NCBI GenBank assembly: GCA_963580285.1
Contig: OY757011.1
Span: 153,005,245-153,069,244 of the forward strand
Length of the DNA stretch: 64,000 nucleotides
Direction of reading: 5' to 3'
DNA from: Lucinisca nassula
Taxonomy: Eukaryota; Mollusca; Bivalvia; Lucinida; Lucinidae
Shown: positions 17,173 through 26,949 of the stretch, one piece after another
Position numbering within the stretch: position 1 is the stretch's first letter
Layout of the letters: each line of letters opens with the position of its first letter
Position numbers and translations under genes: made by a program
Notes under the pieces: generated by a model
What the model saw: only the letters and a program-made list of their open reading frames with translations
Database searches by the model: none
What the model was told of the DNA's origin: nothing

Positions 17173-18656
17173 ATACTGATGATAATGACACTTCTTGTTC
17201 AGAATATGAACCAACCGAGATGCGCGCTCATCCAAATGTCTACAGTGACAATAACTTCATGTATATGGAGTTGTTTTTGGGCTCTAGACCAGTGATTTCA
17301 TTACTTGATTCTGGGAGTAGTATGAATGTAAGGGCCAAAAATGTTTTTGACAGTCTTTCGCCGTCACTTGTTAGTGAAATCAATCAAACCATTGATTCTG
17401 TTGTCATTGCTGATGGCCATTCCGTTGATGTTTGGGGTACTGCCAGAGTACGGATATGCCAGTCGCTATCTAGCAAGCCCATGTATATATTGGTGCACAT
17501 TTTGCACAATGCTACACATCCATTGATTTTGGGTACAGACTATTTGTCTTCTAATAAAATTGTTCTAGATTTTAGCACAAAATCATGTTTCACTCACGTA
17601 AAGAAGACAACTAAGATAAAGTGTAAAGACACATTTACAATAGCACCTAATTCAGAGTGCATTGTTATTGGTAAGCTATCAAAGGACTTGCCATTAGGCA
17701 TACAAGGGTTTTGTGTTGGTCATGCTAAGTTGTCCCATAAAGGTTTGGTGGTGGCTAGATCATTGTTGTCTTGTTTGGTGGACAGGGTTGTTCCAGTTAA
17801 AGTTCTGAACCCTGGTTATGAAACGGTCCATGTAAACAAGGGTACAATTTTGGCCACATTCAAATTATGTGACAACACAGTTGACCTTATGCCTGTTTCA
17901 TGCAACAATATCCAGTTACAAAGACATTCAGACATACAGACTGATATGTCTCGGGAAATAGGTTGTACTGAAGTTGACAAACTGCCTGATCTGTCAAACC
18001 CTGATTTTGTCAAATTTCTGTCAAATTTTGATGTAAACCCAGAATTGTCTGAGGTTGAAAAACTGAGGTTATTTCAGTGTCTTTATGAACATAAGGAAGT
18101 CTTTATCACTGATGAAAATCCAGGTTTAGGTCTCACTCATGTCGTCAAACATCATATTCAACTCAAGCCAGATTTTCAGCCCAAACACCAACGACCTTAC
18201 CGTTTACCACCTGATAAGAAACAGGTTCTTAAGCATCAGTTGACTGAACTTTTAGCACAGGGTATTATAGCACCAGTGTCTGAAACTGAAGAGCTACCCA
18301 TCACAAGCCCAATAGTTTTGGTTGCAAAAAGAAATAAACCTAAGGTCGACCCAAACAACATAACTAGGGAGCAGAGTTTGTCATCCTACAGATTCTGTTG
18401 TGACTTCAGATACCTAAACACACAGACACTGAATTTTAGGTACACAATTCCTGACTTACAGGATCTTACTGAATCTTTTTCTGAGCGACAACCAAATTAT
18501 ATGACGACTGTCGATTTGAGTTCCGGTTTTTTTTTCAGATGGAGATCTCCCGGGACAGTACTAAGTATACTGCATTCAACACATGCTACGGTACCTATAA
18601 ATTTCTCCGGCTACCTCAAGGTTTACAGACTTCGCCCAATTCGTTTCAGTTGTTGA
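17118..18656 (+). CDS. pol: Pol N-terminal part: protease and front of reverse transcriptase
   Basis: Open in the frame entered at 17,127. Retropepsin active site LLDSGSS with Asp at residue 64 (17,307-17,309) and the flap-side LGTDYLSSNKIVLDF. RT begins at about residue 340 with KHQRPYRLPP, then the SPIVLVAK block and FCCDFRYLN, up to VDLSSGF at about 18,530. After the T-run at 18,527-18,535 the real RT continues in another frame, so codons from 18,536 to 18,656 are out-of-frame. Confidence 0.88.
   Translation: MSTVKPKRPGINARLSGLDTDDNDTSCSEYEPTEMRAHPNVYSDNNFMYMELFLGSRPVISLLDSGSSMNVRAKNVFDSLSPSLVSEINQTIDSVVIADGHSVDVWGTARVRICQSLSSKPMYILVHILHNATHPLILGTDYLSSNKIVLDFSTKSCFTHVKKTTKIKCKDTFTIAPNSECIVIGKLSKDLPLGIQGFCVGHAKLSHKGLVVARSLLSCLVDRVVPVKVLNPGYETVHVNKGTILATFKLCDNTVDLMPVSCNNIQLQRHSDIQTDMSREIGCTEVDKLPDLSNPDFVKFLSNFDVNPELSEVEKLRLFQCLYEHKEVFITDENPGLGLTHVVKHHIQLKPDFQPKHQRPYRLPPDKKQVLKHQLTELLAQGIIAPVSETEELPITSPIVLVAKRNKPKVDPNNITREQSLSSYRFCCDFRYLNTQTLNFRYTIPDLQDLTESFSERQPNYMTTVDLSSGFFFRWRSPGTVLSILHSTHATVPINFSGYLKVYRLRPIRFSC
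17127..17133 (+). promoter_or_regulatory. Candidate -1 frameshift heptamer G TTA AAC
   Basis: GTTAAAC is phased in the gag frame as G TTA AAC, three codons after the last Cys of the third knuckle. It places the ribosome in the pol frame after a -1 slip. GUUAAAC is the functional slippery site of an arterivirus (established knowledge), although it departs from the strict X XXY YYZ rule. Same location as the TTTAAAC of element 1. Confidence 0.6.
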
Positions 18657-18739
18657 TGGACAGAATTTTTAATTCTTTGACGTTCATGTCTGTTTTGTGC
18701 TATTTAGATGACATCTTGATTTTTTTCCGAGTCATTTGA
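18539..18739 (+). pseudogene. RT catalytic segment, frame-shifted on both sides
   Basis: Carries KYTAFNTCYGTYKFLRLPQG and the active-site YLDD at 18,701-18,712. It is joined to the upstream part at a 9-T run (18,527-18,535) and to the downstream part at a second T-run (about 18,719-18,726). Both breaks are in homopolymers, so they may be sequencing errors rather than mutations. Confidence 0.8.
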
Positions 18740-18746
18740 TCAGCAT

Positions 18747-20162
18747 TTGGTGGATTTACGTGAAGTTTTATCACGGCTAGCTCAAGCTGGTTTGAAGCTG
18801 AAACCCAGACCCAAGTGTAAATTTGCAGTGCGGAAATGCATTTTTCTTGGACATGAAATCTCCAAATCTGGTATTCGTCCTCCAAGCGATCGAATTGAGT
18901 TATTGAGAGACTATCCTACCCCAAACAATTGCAAGGAATTGCAGCGAGCTCTTGGACTTTTCAATTGGTTTCGCAAATTTATCCCCAATTACAGTGCGAT
19001 AGCATGTCCCCTTTATTCTCTGTTAAAACGGGGAGTGCCATTCAAGTGGTCAGCCACGTCTGAGGATTCATTTCAATCACTGAAAACTAGCTTATGTGAA
19101 TCAGAAGCTTTAGCTTTCCCAAAGTTTGATCTTGAGTTTAGACTTCAGGTTGATATCAGTAGCAAAGGCATTGGTTATATGCTTTATCAAATGCATGACA
19201 AAGATTCACCTCGGGTTGTCAGATTTGGATCCAAGGGACTTTCAAAATGGCAGCAAAGTTACGGCCCCACAAAATTGGAACTTTTGGGTGTTGTCACAAG
19301 TATATTGGATTGTGCATCTTATCTTCGTGGTAGGCATTTCCTGGTTGAGTGTGACCACCAAGCATTGAAACCATTGTTTCAAAAACAGCTTAAGGGAGCC
19401 ATATATGAGAGATGGCTTGCCATTCTTCAGCAGTTTGATTTTGACATTACTTATAAACCCGCCAATCAGGTTGCAGTCTCTGATGCCCTTTCTCGACGAG
19501 AACCCTTTCAGGACATACTGCTGTCCAGCCCAGAAGAAGACGACCCGTATTTTCAGTACGTCCCTGAAAAATTGTCTCAGATACGCATTGCGGACAGTCA
19601 AGGACTGGCATTCCACCCAGTTAACAATGTTCAAGTTCACAGATTTCTAGGCAGTGACATGTATGATGCTGACACAGAAGATAATATTGAGCCAATTTGT
19701 TCCGCTAAGACTTCTATAAGCAATCTCAAAGGGAATGCTTGGTTGTCTCCTGCTTTCTTTAGCAAGTATCTCATAAACAATGCAGCAAATGGCCCAGTGA
19801 CTGTATTTACCAGACCAAACAATGCTAGCCAGTCCAAGACTGATGACCCCCAAGTGACTTTTCAGCCCAAGACTGATGACTCATCTGTGACTATCAATTC
19901 CAAGACTGATGACATCCAAGTGACGATCCAGTCCCAGACTGATGACCCCCAAGTGACTATCAAGTCCAAGACTGAGAACCCCCAAGTGACTATTCAGTCT
20001 CAGACTGATGACCCCCATGTGACTATCAATTCCAAGAGTGATGACGTCCAAGTGACTATCCAGTCCCAGACTGATGACCCCCAGGTGACTATCAAGTCCA
20101 AGAAAGTGACTATCAAGTCCAAGACTGATGACCCCCCTAATGACTATCCAGTCCCAGACTGA
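18747..20162 (+). CDS. Pol middle part: RT thumb, RNase H and start of the 11-residue repeat
   Basis: Begins with the RT end (AGLKLKPRPKCKFAVRKCIFLG, shown in part as LKLKPRPKCKF). The connection domain, with LGLFNWFRKFIPNYS, follows. RNase H is at about residues 130-260 with LQVDISSKGIGYML, KLELLGVVTSI and ECDHQALKPLF. From about residue 363 it enters a run of 11-residue units (KTDDPQVTIQS type) and ends out of frame at 20,160, where the minisatellite itself shifts phase. Confidence 0.85.
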   Translation: MVDLREVLSRLAQAGLKLKPRPKCKFAVRKCIFLGHEISKSGIRPPSDRIELLRDYPTPNNCKELQRALGLFNWFRKFIPNYSAIACPLYSLLKRGVPFKWSATSEDSFQSLKTSLCESEALAFPKFDLEFRLQVDISSKGIGYMLYQMHDKDSPRVVRFGSKGLSKWQQSYGPTKLELLGVVTSILDCASYLRGRHFLVECDHQALKPLFQKQLKGAIYERWLAILQQFDFDITYKPANQVAVSDALSRREPFQDILLSSPEEDDPYFQYVPEKLSQIRIADSQGLAFHPVNNVQVHRFLGSDMYDADTEDNIEPICSAKTSISNLKGNAWLSPAFFSKYLINNAANGPVTVFTRPNNASQSKTDDPQVTFQPKTDDSSVTINSKTDDIQVTIQSQTDDPQVTIKSKTENPQVTIQSQTDDPHVTINSKSDDVQVTIQSQTDDPQVTIKSKKVTIKSKTDDPPNDYPVPD

Positions 20163-20480
20163 TGACTCCCATGTGACTATCAGTTCCAAGACTGATGGCG
20201 TCCAACTGACTATCCAGTCCCAGACTGATGACCCTCATGTGACTGTCAATTCCAAGACTGATGAAGTCCAGGTGACTATCCAGTCCCAGACTGATGACGC
20301 TCAGGTGACTATCCAGTCCCAGACTGATGATGCCCAGGTGACTATCCAGTCCAAGACTGTAGACCCTCAGGGGACTATTAAGTGCAAGACTGACGACCAG
20401 CAAATGACTATCCACTCCAAGACTGATAACCCCCAAGCGACTAGCCAGTCCAAAACTGTAGACCCGCAGACTCAATTGCG
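19836..20480 (+). repeat. In-frame 33-bp minisatellite coding an 11-residue repeat inside pol
   Basis: About 19-20 units of consensus (K/Q)TDDPQVTI(Q/K/N)S, alternating K-start and Q-start versions, which gives a 66-bp higher order. It sits between RNase H and the integrase zinc domain. One unit is shortened near 20,100 and the phase changes near 20,140. The units are acidic/polar and predicted unstructured or beta-prone. I know of no such repeat in standard gypsy Pol. Confidence 0.9.
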
Positions 20481-21108
20481 GACTGATGGGAACATATTTG
20501 ATATTCAGTCAGAGGAGACTGGTGATATCATGACAAATATTGATATAGCTATACCATCCCCCTATAAGGCTGACACAGTTCAAGATATGACAGACTTGGA
20601 GATATCGCCAGATAATTCAGTCTCATACACTAGTGCTAGTCAGTATGACAGTCAGACTGACAAGGACAGGGAGTTGGGATTTGATACAAACACAATACCT
20701 GCATTATTGAAGACTGAGTTAACACCTGAAAGTATTCGCAACTACCAAGAACAGGACAAACAATTCCGTCCAATTATACAATACTTGTCCTCAGGTACCT
20801 TACCCAAGTCCCAAAAGAAGGCTCGTCTTTGTTTGCTTCAGCAAGCTGACTTTGCATTGATAAACAACATGTTGTTCCATTCCAGAGTTCCTAAGACCAA
20901 AAGAACTAAGGTTTGGTCAAAATTTCAGCTAGTACTGCCAAACTCATTGATTCTTACTGTTCTGAAGCTTTTTCATGATAGTACTCTAGGTGCACATGGT
21001 GGTATACAGGACACGATAGACAGAATCAGGGAGCATTACTATTTTCCACGTCTTGCCACAGTGGTCTCTGATTATGTCAAGTCATGTCATGAATGCCAAG
21101 CTCGTTAA
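20128..21108 (+). CDS. Pol part: end of repeat block and integrase zinc domain, ending at an in-frame stop
   Basis: Continues the 11-residue repeat to about residue 115, then an acidic linker, then the integrase N-terminal zinc domain with H...H (LFHDSTLGAHGG) and CHEC near the end. TAA at 21,106-21,108 interrupts the frame between the zinc domain and the core; the following codons continue integrase in the same frame, so this is a nonsense mutation. Confidence 0.82.
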   Translation: MTPLMTIQSQTDDSHVTISSKTDGVQLTIQSQTDDPHVTVNSKTDEVQVTIQSQTDDAQVTIQSQTDDAQVTIQSKTVDPQGTIKCKTDDQQMTIHSKTDNPQATSQSKTVDPQTQLRTDGNIFDIQSEETGDIMTNIDIAIPSPYKADTVQDMTDLEISPDNSVSYTSASQYDSQTDKDRELGFDTNTIPALLKTELTPESIRNYQEQDKQFRPIIQYLSSGTLPKSQKKARLCLLQQADFALINNMLFHSRVPKTKRTKVWSKFQLVLPNSLILTVLKLFHDSTLGAHGGIQDTIDRIREHYYFPRLATVVSDYVKSCHECQAR

Positions 21109-22143
21109 GTGACTAAGATACTAGGGCAAAATACCATTGTTGCATATCCAACACCTTCTGCACCATTTGCAGTTTGGGAAGTTGATATGTATGGTCCTAT
21201 TCCCATTACAGCTCAGGGTTCCACATACATCTTTACAGCACTTGATATGTTTTCAAGATTTCTTTATGCTGTGGCTCTTCCAAGAAAAGACGCAATCACA
21301 GTAGCAGAAGCCTTGTTTCGACTCTTCACCACCTTTGGAGTTTGTGATACATTGATTTCAGATTGTGGCTCTGAGTTTACTGCAGCTGTTACTCAAGAGC
21401 TTTGTAAGCTGTTGAAAGTTCCCCAACAATTCACACCAAGTTTCGTACATCACTGTTTAGGTGCATGCGAGCGTGTACATGCTACCCTTGCGGCTAGACT
21501 CACTCCTTTTATGAACAAGGACTGCAATAATTGGGATCTATTTTTACCTTCAGTGGTGTTTGCCATAAACAATGCTGTAAATTCAGGCACAGGTTATTCC
21601 CCCTTTGAAGTGCTTTACGGTCAAAGACCGAAGTTTCCATTGGCCAATTATAGTCATTCATTTAAATCCCTACCTGTGGACACTTCAGAATACATGGCAT
21701 CAAAAGCACAGTCTTTGTCAGTAATTCGTGGCAATATTAGTGAAAATCTGGAGAAATCAAAGACAGCTATGCTTAATCGTGCAAATCAGGGGAAGGATAT
21801 TTTGAAGTTGGCATCTGGAGATTATGTATACTTGGCTGATGAATCAAATGTTACAGCTAGGAAATTGCGCCATCAGTGTGCTGGCTCATATGTGGTTGAT
21901 GAGATTGTCAGCCCACATATGATCACGCTCATTGATCCTGAGGGACAGAAGCAGTTTTCCAAGCCCATACATTTAGACAGGGTAAAACCTGCATATGTGA
22001 GGCAAGAAACTCCAGGAAATTTCTTTATTGTGACGACACGCAGAGAGAAACCCACGTATGTCTCTGTTTTCACACAAACACATCCTTCAGACATTCAAGA
22101 GAAATCTGTATCAGGTCGCCAGATACATGACAGGCCCAGGTGA
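21109..22143 (+). CDS. Integrase catalytic core
   Basis: Same frame as the preceding segment after the TAA. Triad: Asp in WEVDMYGP (21,184), Asp in ISDCGSEF (21,361) and Glu in GACERVHA (21,469), D-35-E spacing. The C-terminal part has SGDYVYLAD and the usual beta-rich tail (YVVDEIVSPHMITL). No genuine ATG start; GTG at 21,109 is simply the next codon. Ends at TGA 22,141. Confidence 0.88.
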   Translation: MTKILGQNTIVAYPTPSAPFAVWEVDMYGPIPITAQGSTYIFTALDMFSRFLYAVALPRKDAITVAEALFRLFTTFGVCDTLISDCGSEFTAAVTQELCKLLKVPQQFTPSFVHHCLGACERVHATLAARLTPFMNKDCNNWDLFLPSVVFAINNAVNSGTGYSPFEVLYGQRPKFPLANYSHSFKSLPVDTSEYMASKAQSLSVIRGNISENLEKSKTAMLNRANQGKDILKLASGDYVYLADESNVTARKLRHQCAGSYVVDEIVSPHMITLIDPEGQKQFSKPIHLDRVKPAYVRQETPGNFFIVTTRREKPTYVSVFTQTHPSDIQEKSVSGRQIHDRPR

Positions 22144-22389
22144 ACGATACAGAGACCTATCCGTTTTCGCGATAATAATCATATGAGTCCAGACCAAATA
22201 TCACTTTCTGATTCAGATGGATCAAGAAAGATTAAACGGATCCTTGCACAGCGAACCACGTCTGATGGTATTCAATATCTGATTCAGCAAGTTGGTGAGC
22301 CTGCACAGAATGCAGTGTGGGTTTCACATTCAGAATTGAATGCCAGAGCAAAACAACATGTAATAACAAGGCCACCCCCTGTAGTATAA
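22144..22389 (+). CDS. Chromodomain-like tail of integrase, separated by one in-frame stop
   Basis: The frame continues in phase after TGA 22,141-22,143. From ATG 22,183 it encodes 68 residues with a chromodomain-like pattern: KIKRILAQR, then YLIQQVG, then AVWVSHSELN, matching the order of the chromodomain strands and helix (V.KIL..R, YLVKW.G, W....L). In chromoviruses this module targets integration to marked chromatin. The match is short, so the call is tentative. Confidence 0.5.
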   Translation, partial: TIQRPIRFRDNNHMSPDQISLSDSDGSRKIKRILAQRTTSDGIQYLIQQVGEPAQNAVWVSHSELNARAKQHVITRPPPVV

Positions 22390-22444
22390 TATTGTGGTAG
22401 GTGGACGTTTGTGTGGACCACAGCACTAATGTAGTTTCCTCATA

Positions 22445-22590
22445 TTAATACTATATGCGTGAATACGTATGCGTCACGGGTGTGAATGCGTAAGCACAAC
22501 AGGTGTGAATGCGTATGCGTCACACGTGTATATGCGAACACGTCACAGGCGCGTATGCACAGGCTTCACAAGTGTAAATATAAATGCATT
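22445..22590 (+). repeat. Short degenerate tandem repeat, about 34-bp period
   Basis: Three to four loose copies of GTGTGAATGCGTATGCGTCA with interspersed ACAGG words. It might lie in the 3' LTR of element 2, but no second copy exists to test that. Confidence 0.4.
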
Positions 22591-22689
22591 ACAGCACTAA
22601 AGCTTGTGGCGTATGATCAGTCCGTCAGGCTCAGCCTCGAACAGACGGACGAATTGGCACCTGGATAAACCTGGCGGACAGACAGACAA

Positions 22690-24120
22690 ACGCTATAACG
22701 TCACCTAGAGTGTCCTTTACAAAAAGGGCACTCCCGTTGATCGTACAGGAAGATTCGACCACTAATGCCAGACTGTTTGCATGCAGATCACAACAAAATA
22801 TAAATTTTCTAATTTAATAAAATTTACAATTAATTTCAAATATTCATGATGTGATTAGGCGATGAATCCTATAGTTCTATTGAGACAGAAAAATAACAAG
22901 TATTCTTAAGATTGAAGTGAAAGTTGTCAGCTGAATGAAAAACCTAAAGCTTAACAAAAAGAAAAATGATCCCAAAAATGTCCAGTTTTAAAGCCTAAAT
23001 AAAAATGGGAGGCAAGTACGAGTTTAAGAAAAACTCGATGAGCCTCGCGAAAAAAATGGTACGAACATAAGAAATGCTCGATGAACGAGTACAGAGACAT
23101 CCTACCTCAGATGAACCATAAAGGTACGCTGAGCGATATTGGACCGTTTGACGAACTTGGATCATGATTTTATATGACCCAAAGTTTATTATGGAAAAGA
23201 AGCAGAATATACCAGATTCCGCTTTAAAAAGATGGTCATACTAGCTAGTAATGCAACCCAAAGTATGATAAATAATTAAATAAGTATTTCTTTATTATTG
23301 GAGTAAATAGGCAGATTTTACACTCCAGGATTAAGGGACTGGATATAAAAATAGCTAAATCAGCATAATACTGAGGGTAGCCATTAAAACAAAAGAAAGG
23401 TAATCGAAGTTAATCCTTCAGTCAAGTTTGGTAATTCGGTTCAATACGAAATATTCGTTGCTTTCCGTATACTTACGGAATTAAGCGACGATCAAGTTTA
23501 AGGAAGGGTACGCTGATTGGCTCGTCAGATTATTGACTGACCAATGAAAAGGCTTCTTGTATAAAACTTCGGTCAATTTAGCAACATGTCTGCCTCCTTA
23601 CGAAGACAAAATGTCAAACTTATAATTCTTCCAGAATGCTTGACTTTAAGGTCAAAATGACTTATTAAGTAAGTGTTAGCATTTATATTGACACCCGAAT
23701 TCGTGACTGTCATACAACTACAACGGGCAGAAAACTGATGTCAAATTATGAAAGATAACTGAAACATGAGTCATGTCATGACAGTTTGCCTTGCAATATC
23801 CTAAATTGTAACTGTTACGGTCAGACCAGACCTACTACAATATGCATGTACAGTACTCTTCCATATTTACCTGGTACTATCAAACTACAGTCATGCATCA
23901 TAATTTCTGAGTATTAGTATTCCTCAGATGGGTTTAAAGAGGAACATGCTACCAACAGTGTTTTTTGCAACATTTTGATGAATTTTATGTCTTTTTTGTT
24001 TGATCCAATTTTTTTTATAGAATGAATCTCTGATCTCTTCTATAGCACAGGTCCAATTCAAAAATTCGAGTCAACAGCTTGCTTGTGTTGATTTTGGGAA
24101 ATCTATTTGCAATTGGCCGA
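22690..24120. other. No gene or repeat recognised
   Basis: AT-rich sequence with no long open frame, no protein similarity that I can see and none of the repeat families listed here. Confidence 0.5.
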
Positions 24121-24128
24121 ACTTTTTG

Positions 24129-24196
24129 CAAACAGTGAAGGCCCTAATCAGACTTGGCGTTCTGCGACGTCTGATCTGGATCTACATTGTTTGCGA
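24129..24196. repeat. Family C hairpin core
   Basis: AAACAGTGAAGGCCCTAATC and its inverted partner ending ACATTGTTTGC. Flanks carry no recognisable ends. 24,200-25,320 downstream shows no gene; it has only a local duplication of CATGAGTTCCTATNGAAATC near 24,943-24,996. Confidence 0.6.
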
Positions 24197-25327
24197 GTGT
24201 CCATTTAAGGATTGCCCGTCTAAAATGGGTTGGGCAAAATAAATGAGTGTTTGATATACAAGTAAAAATGTTCATATTTGAGGTTTCTTTAGTTTATATT
24301 GTCATGGTTTGACAGAGAAGTCAGTTAAAAGTGTTCGAAGAGTTAATTACAAGTTGTGTTCACAGACCTAATGTAGTTTTGAGACTACCGGCTAACTTTT
24401 TCGTCCATATTTACATTTTGTATGTTGGGAGTAATCTATCTTTGCTGAAGATGTACTTCTTTATGCTTACAATTATGAATTCATTCTGAAACTCGTTTTC
24501 AAATAATGATCTATTAGTATTCATTGGAGTTACACACAGCAAGTTAATGGTATGTTACTTCCCATTGCCATGGATACAAATGTATGCTATTTGTATGTAG
24601 CATATTGCAAGTTCATATGTTTGTGTTTGGTCAATGACTCAGCGAGCATTTCAAGAATGAATTCAACCTTGCATCCAGCATGTTGATCATGCTATTTTGT
24701 ATTTGCTCATATGATTGTCAGGTCAAACATTGCAGTGATGAATAATGACATGAAAATGGTCAATTTGTGCACAGGGAGATGACAATTGTTTCTGCATATT
24801 TGCTACATCTTCATGTAGGTTTTTTTTGACGCTATATATATGTACTTCTAGATTTGAAGTTGTTTATGTCCACTAGTCACTACATTACACACTTAAAGAT
24901 GTTTTCCATGCATACGAGCGTATGTACAGCTATTTTGCTTTTCATGAGTTCCTATAGAAATCATGAAGTTTCATGAGTTCCTATGGAAATCATGAAATTC
25001 AATGTTCAGTTTATGCAGTGTTTCAGTTTTCTCAATAGCTGATGTATTCATCTGAACAATACAAGTTAATAATTTTTCATGCATTTTTAAATGTGCAAGT
25101 TCAATTTCAATTTCAGTCAATAGTAGAATCAACATGCACATTTGTTGAAGAATGTTTGTAACATGATTTTCTGAATAGTCTTTTGCCATGTTACAAGATT
25201 GCATTTGCCACAAGCTTGTTATTTTCAGGCCTCGTGTTTTTCGGGCATTTACAGGATTTCAAGCTTTTAGAGCTTATTTTTTATTTCAGGCTTTTAGATT
25301 TTGATTTTTTTTACCTTGTGTTGTTTG

Positions 25328-25532
25328 ACCCTTATCCTGCTGAATACATTTATTTAGCCACACCTTTTTTTTTGACTGGGAACCAGTCAAATTACTTCAT
25401 ACAATATGTTCATCAGGTTCACAAACTGCACGGCAAACAGAATAGATCCTGATTGGATGGCTGCCATCTGATCTGAATCTACACTGTTGGTATAAAGTTA
25501 GAGATTGTCGTGTTCGGCGGGATGAGGGTTGA
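25328..25532. mobile_element. Family C foldback element, decayed copy
   Basis: Left end ACCCTTATCCTGCTGAAT, right end GGCGGGATGAGGGTT, weakly inverted. Core near 25,434-25,487. Aligns with 3976-4183 along its whole length. 25,540-26,545 downstream holds no gene that I can recognise. Confidence 0.6.
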
Positions 25533-26545
25533 AGTGACTATTTAAAGCTGCAAAATTAGGCTTTTCAGGCAAGTAAAAGCTCGATCAATATGAGCCCTGT
25601 TTCTGTGACAACATTAACCCATTTCTGATTAGTCTGTTTAGTCAATCAATATGCAATTATGGGATAGGTTTGGTGCATTTAGCGATTTCAGGGACTTTTG
25701 CCGACACAGTGACATCATCAATATTCTGAAAGATTGTGAGATAGCGAGTGTGATAGCCAGTGTGGAAGTTGTCCCTTGATCACGGACAGTGAAATTGTGA
25801 GCGTGGAACCGACCTTCTTTGCAGCATGTTGAGATGTCACCTTTGGTAATTTCCTTGACTCATATTAATGTTCCATTCCTGTTGAGCAAGCATTGCTGAA
25901 TTGTCGAATTTGCATAGTTGATTGTATTTCTATCTCCTCCGAACATGTGTCGCTCCTGTTAAAATTGTTCGACAATTTTAAATTTTCCGGGGGGATGTTA
26001 TATATTTGGGAAAATGAGTGAAACATGTTCGGATGGATTGTTATCCTACTAGGTAATGCGAGTTGACCGAAGTGCACTGTGGTAGCTCGTAGGCCTTAGT
26101 GGGTGACATGGGTGAAACGACTAGAGGAGGAAATGGTTTGGGGCGAAACGTCCCGGATTTATAGACAGTAGAGCCTCGTTTTCGCTCTCTCGTTTTCCGC
26201 CTTGAAAATAAACAGAACAGATGCAATTCACGTTTCTGATTATTCAACTCCTCTCGCTCCACAGACAAACAGTACATTATACAGATGGATGCAGAAATGT
26301 GACACCATCGCCCGGCCTCTCCGGAGGGGGGAAGGCAAACGGGAAATCAGGACGAGATGTAACGCTGGGGTTTGCGGTCTTAGGACTTTGGCACTGAGCA
26401 GCGTTGCGTCAAAATCCTGGCTGATCGAGAGCCACACAACCCAAAGGAGAACGGCACACCAACACACTAGCAAACAAAAGGCTCTCCTTCAGGAATGCAC
26501 ATAGATTAGTGGGACAGAAATAAGAAACAATAGGCCTTATCACAT

Positions 26546-26946
26546 CTCTTTGTTTTTCTTTTTTTTTTTTTTTTTTTTTTTCGCTTTCGAATAAAGGATG
26601 TACATTATAAGGTTACCCAAACGGAATGATCTGGGGGCCACAAAAGGACCCTTTTATAAACACCTGACTAGCAGAAAAATCACAGGAAGGCTCTCTCTAA
26701 GCACACATGGTATTGCTTCTGTCCCTCCCTTGACAAATGAATACGGTCCCAATAATAGTGCCTGTGGAGGCGGCCATCGCTGTCCCAACTTTGCCTTCGG
26801 AAAATATGAAACGCTGTCCCACAAGTCAACATCATAGCTCGCCACGCGCATACCACCATGGCCGAAAAACCGAACCTCGCCTGGTACATCAAACAGCCCT
26901 CGGTACTGCCCTTGTCATTTAACATAAGAATCACCAAAAACAGCAA
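26546..26946 (-). pseudogene. Possible minus-strand retroelement 3' end: SGNH-like hydrolase relic and poly(A)
   Basis: On the minus strand, 26,946-26,680 is open for 88 codons and ends with a segment whose D-R-I-H (in WDRIHLSREGQ) resembles the Asp-x-x-His catalytic end of SGNH/GDSL hydrolases. Such hydrolases are known in some tyrosine-recombinase and CR1-like retroelements. A second minus frame (DVDLWDS) seems to hold the preceding strand, implying a frameshift. A run of about 30 T at 26,552-26,581 would be a poly(A) tail in this orientation. No RT is visible nearby. Weak call. Confidence 0.3.
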
Positions 26947-26949
26947 ATC

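Larger units (their letters stand above)
16599..22390 (+). mobile_element. Ty3/gypsy LTR element 2 (5' truncated, degenerate)
   Basis: Gag with three CCHC knuckles, pol with protease, RT, RNase H, an 11-residue tandem repeat block, integrase and a chromodomain-like tail. The open gag frame starts immediately at the end of element 1, which suggests that element 1 inserted into element 2 gag. Two frameshifts in T-runs, one in the minisatellite and two in-frame stops interrupt it. No LTR of its own is identified; the 3' LTR would begin shortly after 22,390 (possible purine-rich GGTAGGTGGA near 22,396). Confidence 0.85.

Noticed and set aside
20137..20475. Minus-strand 112-codon ISLGLDSHLGV repeat ORF
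   Set aside because: Antisense of the pol minisatellite.
23441..23560. Possible promoter or small hairpin around TTTCCGTATACTTACGGAA
   Set aside because: Only an 8-9-bp stem, no neighbouring gene, within chance for 64 kb.
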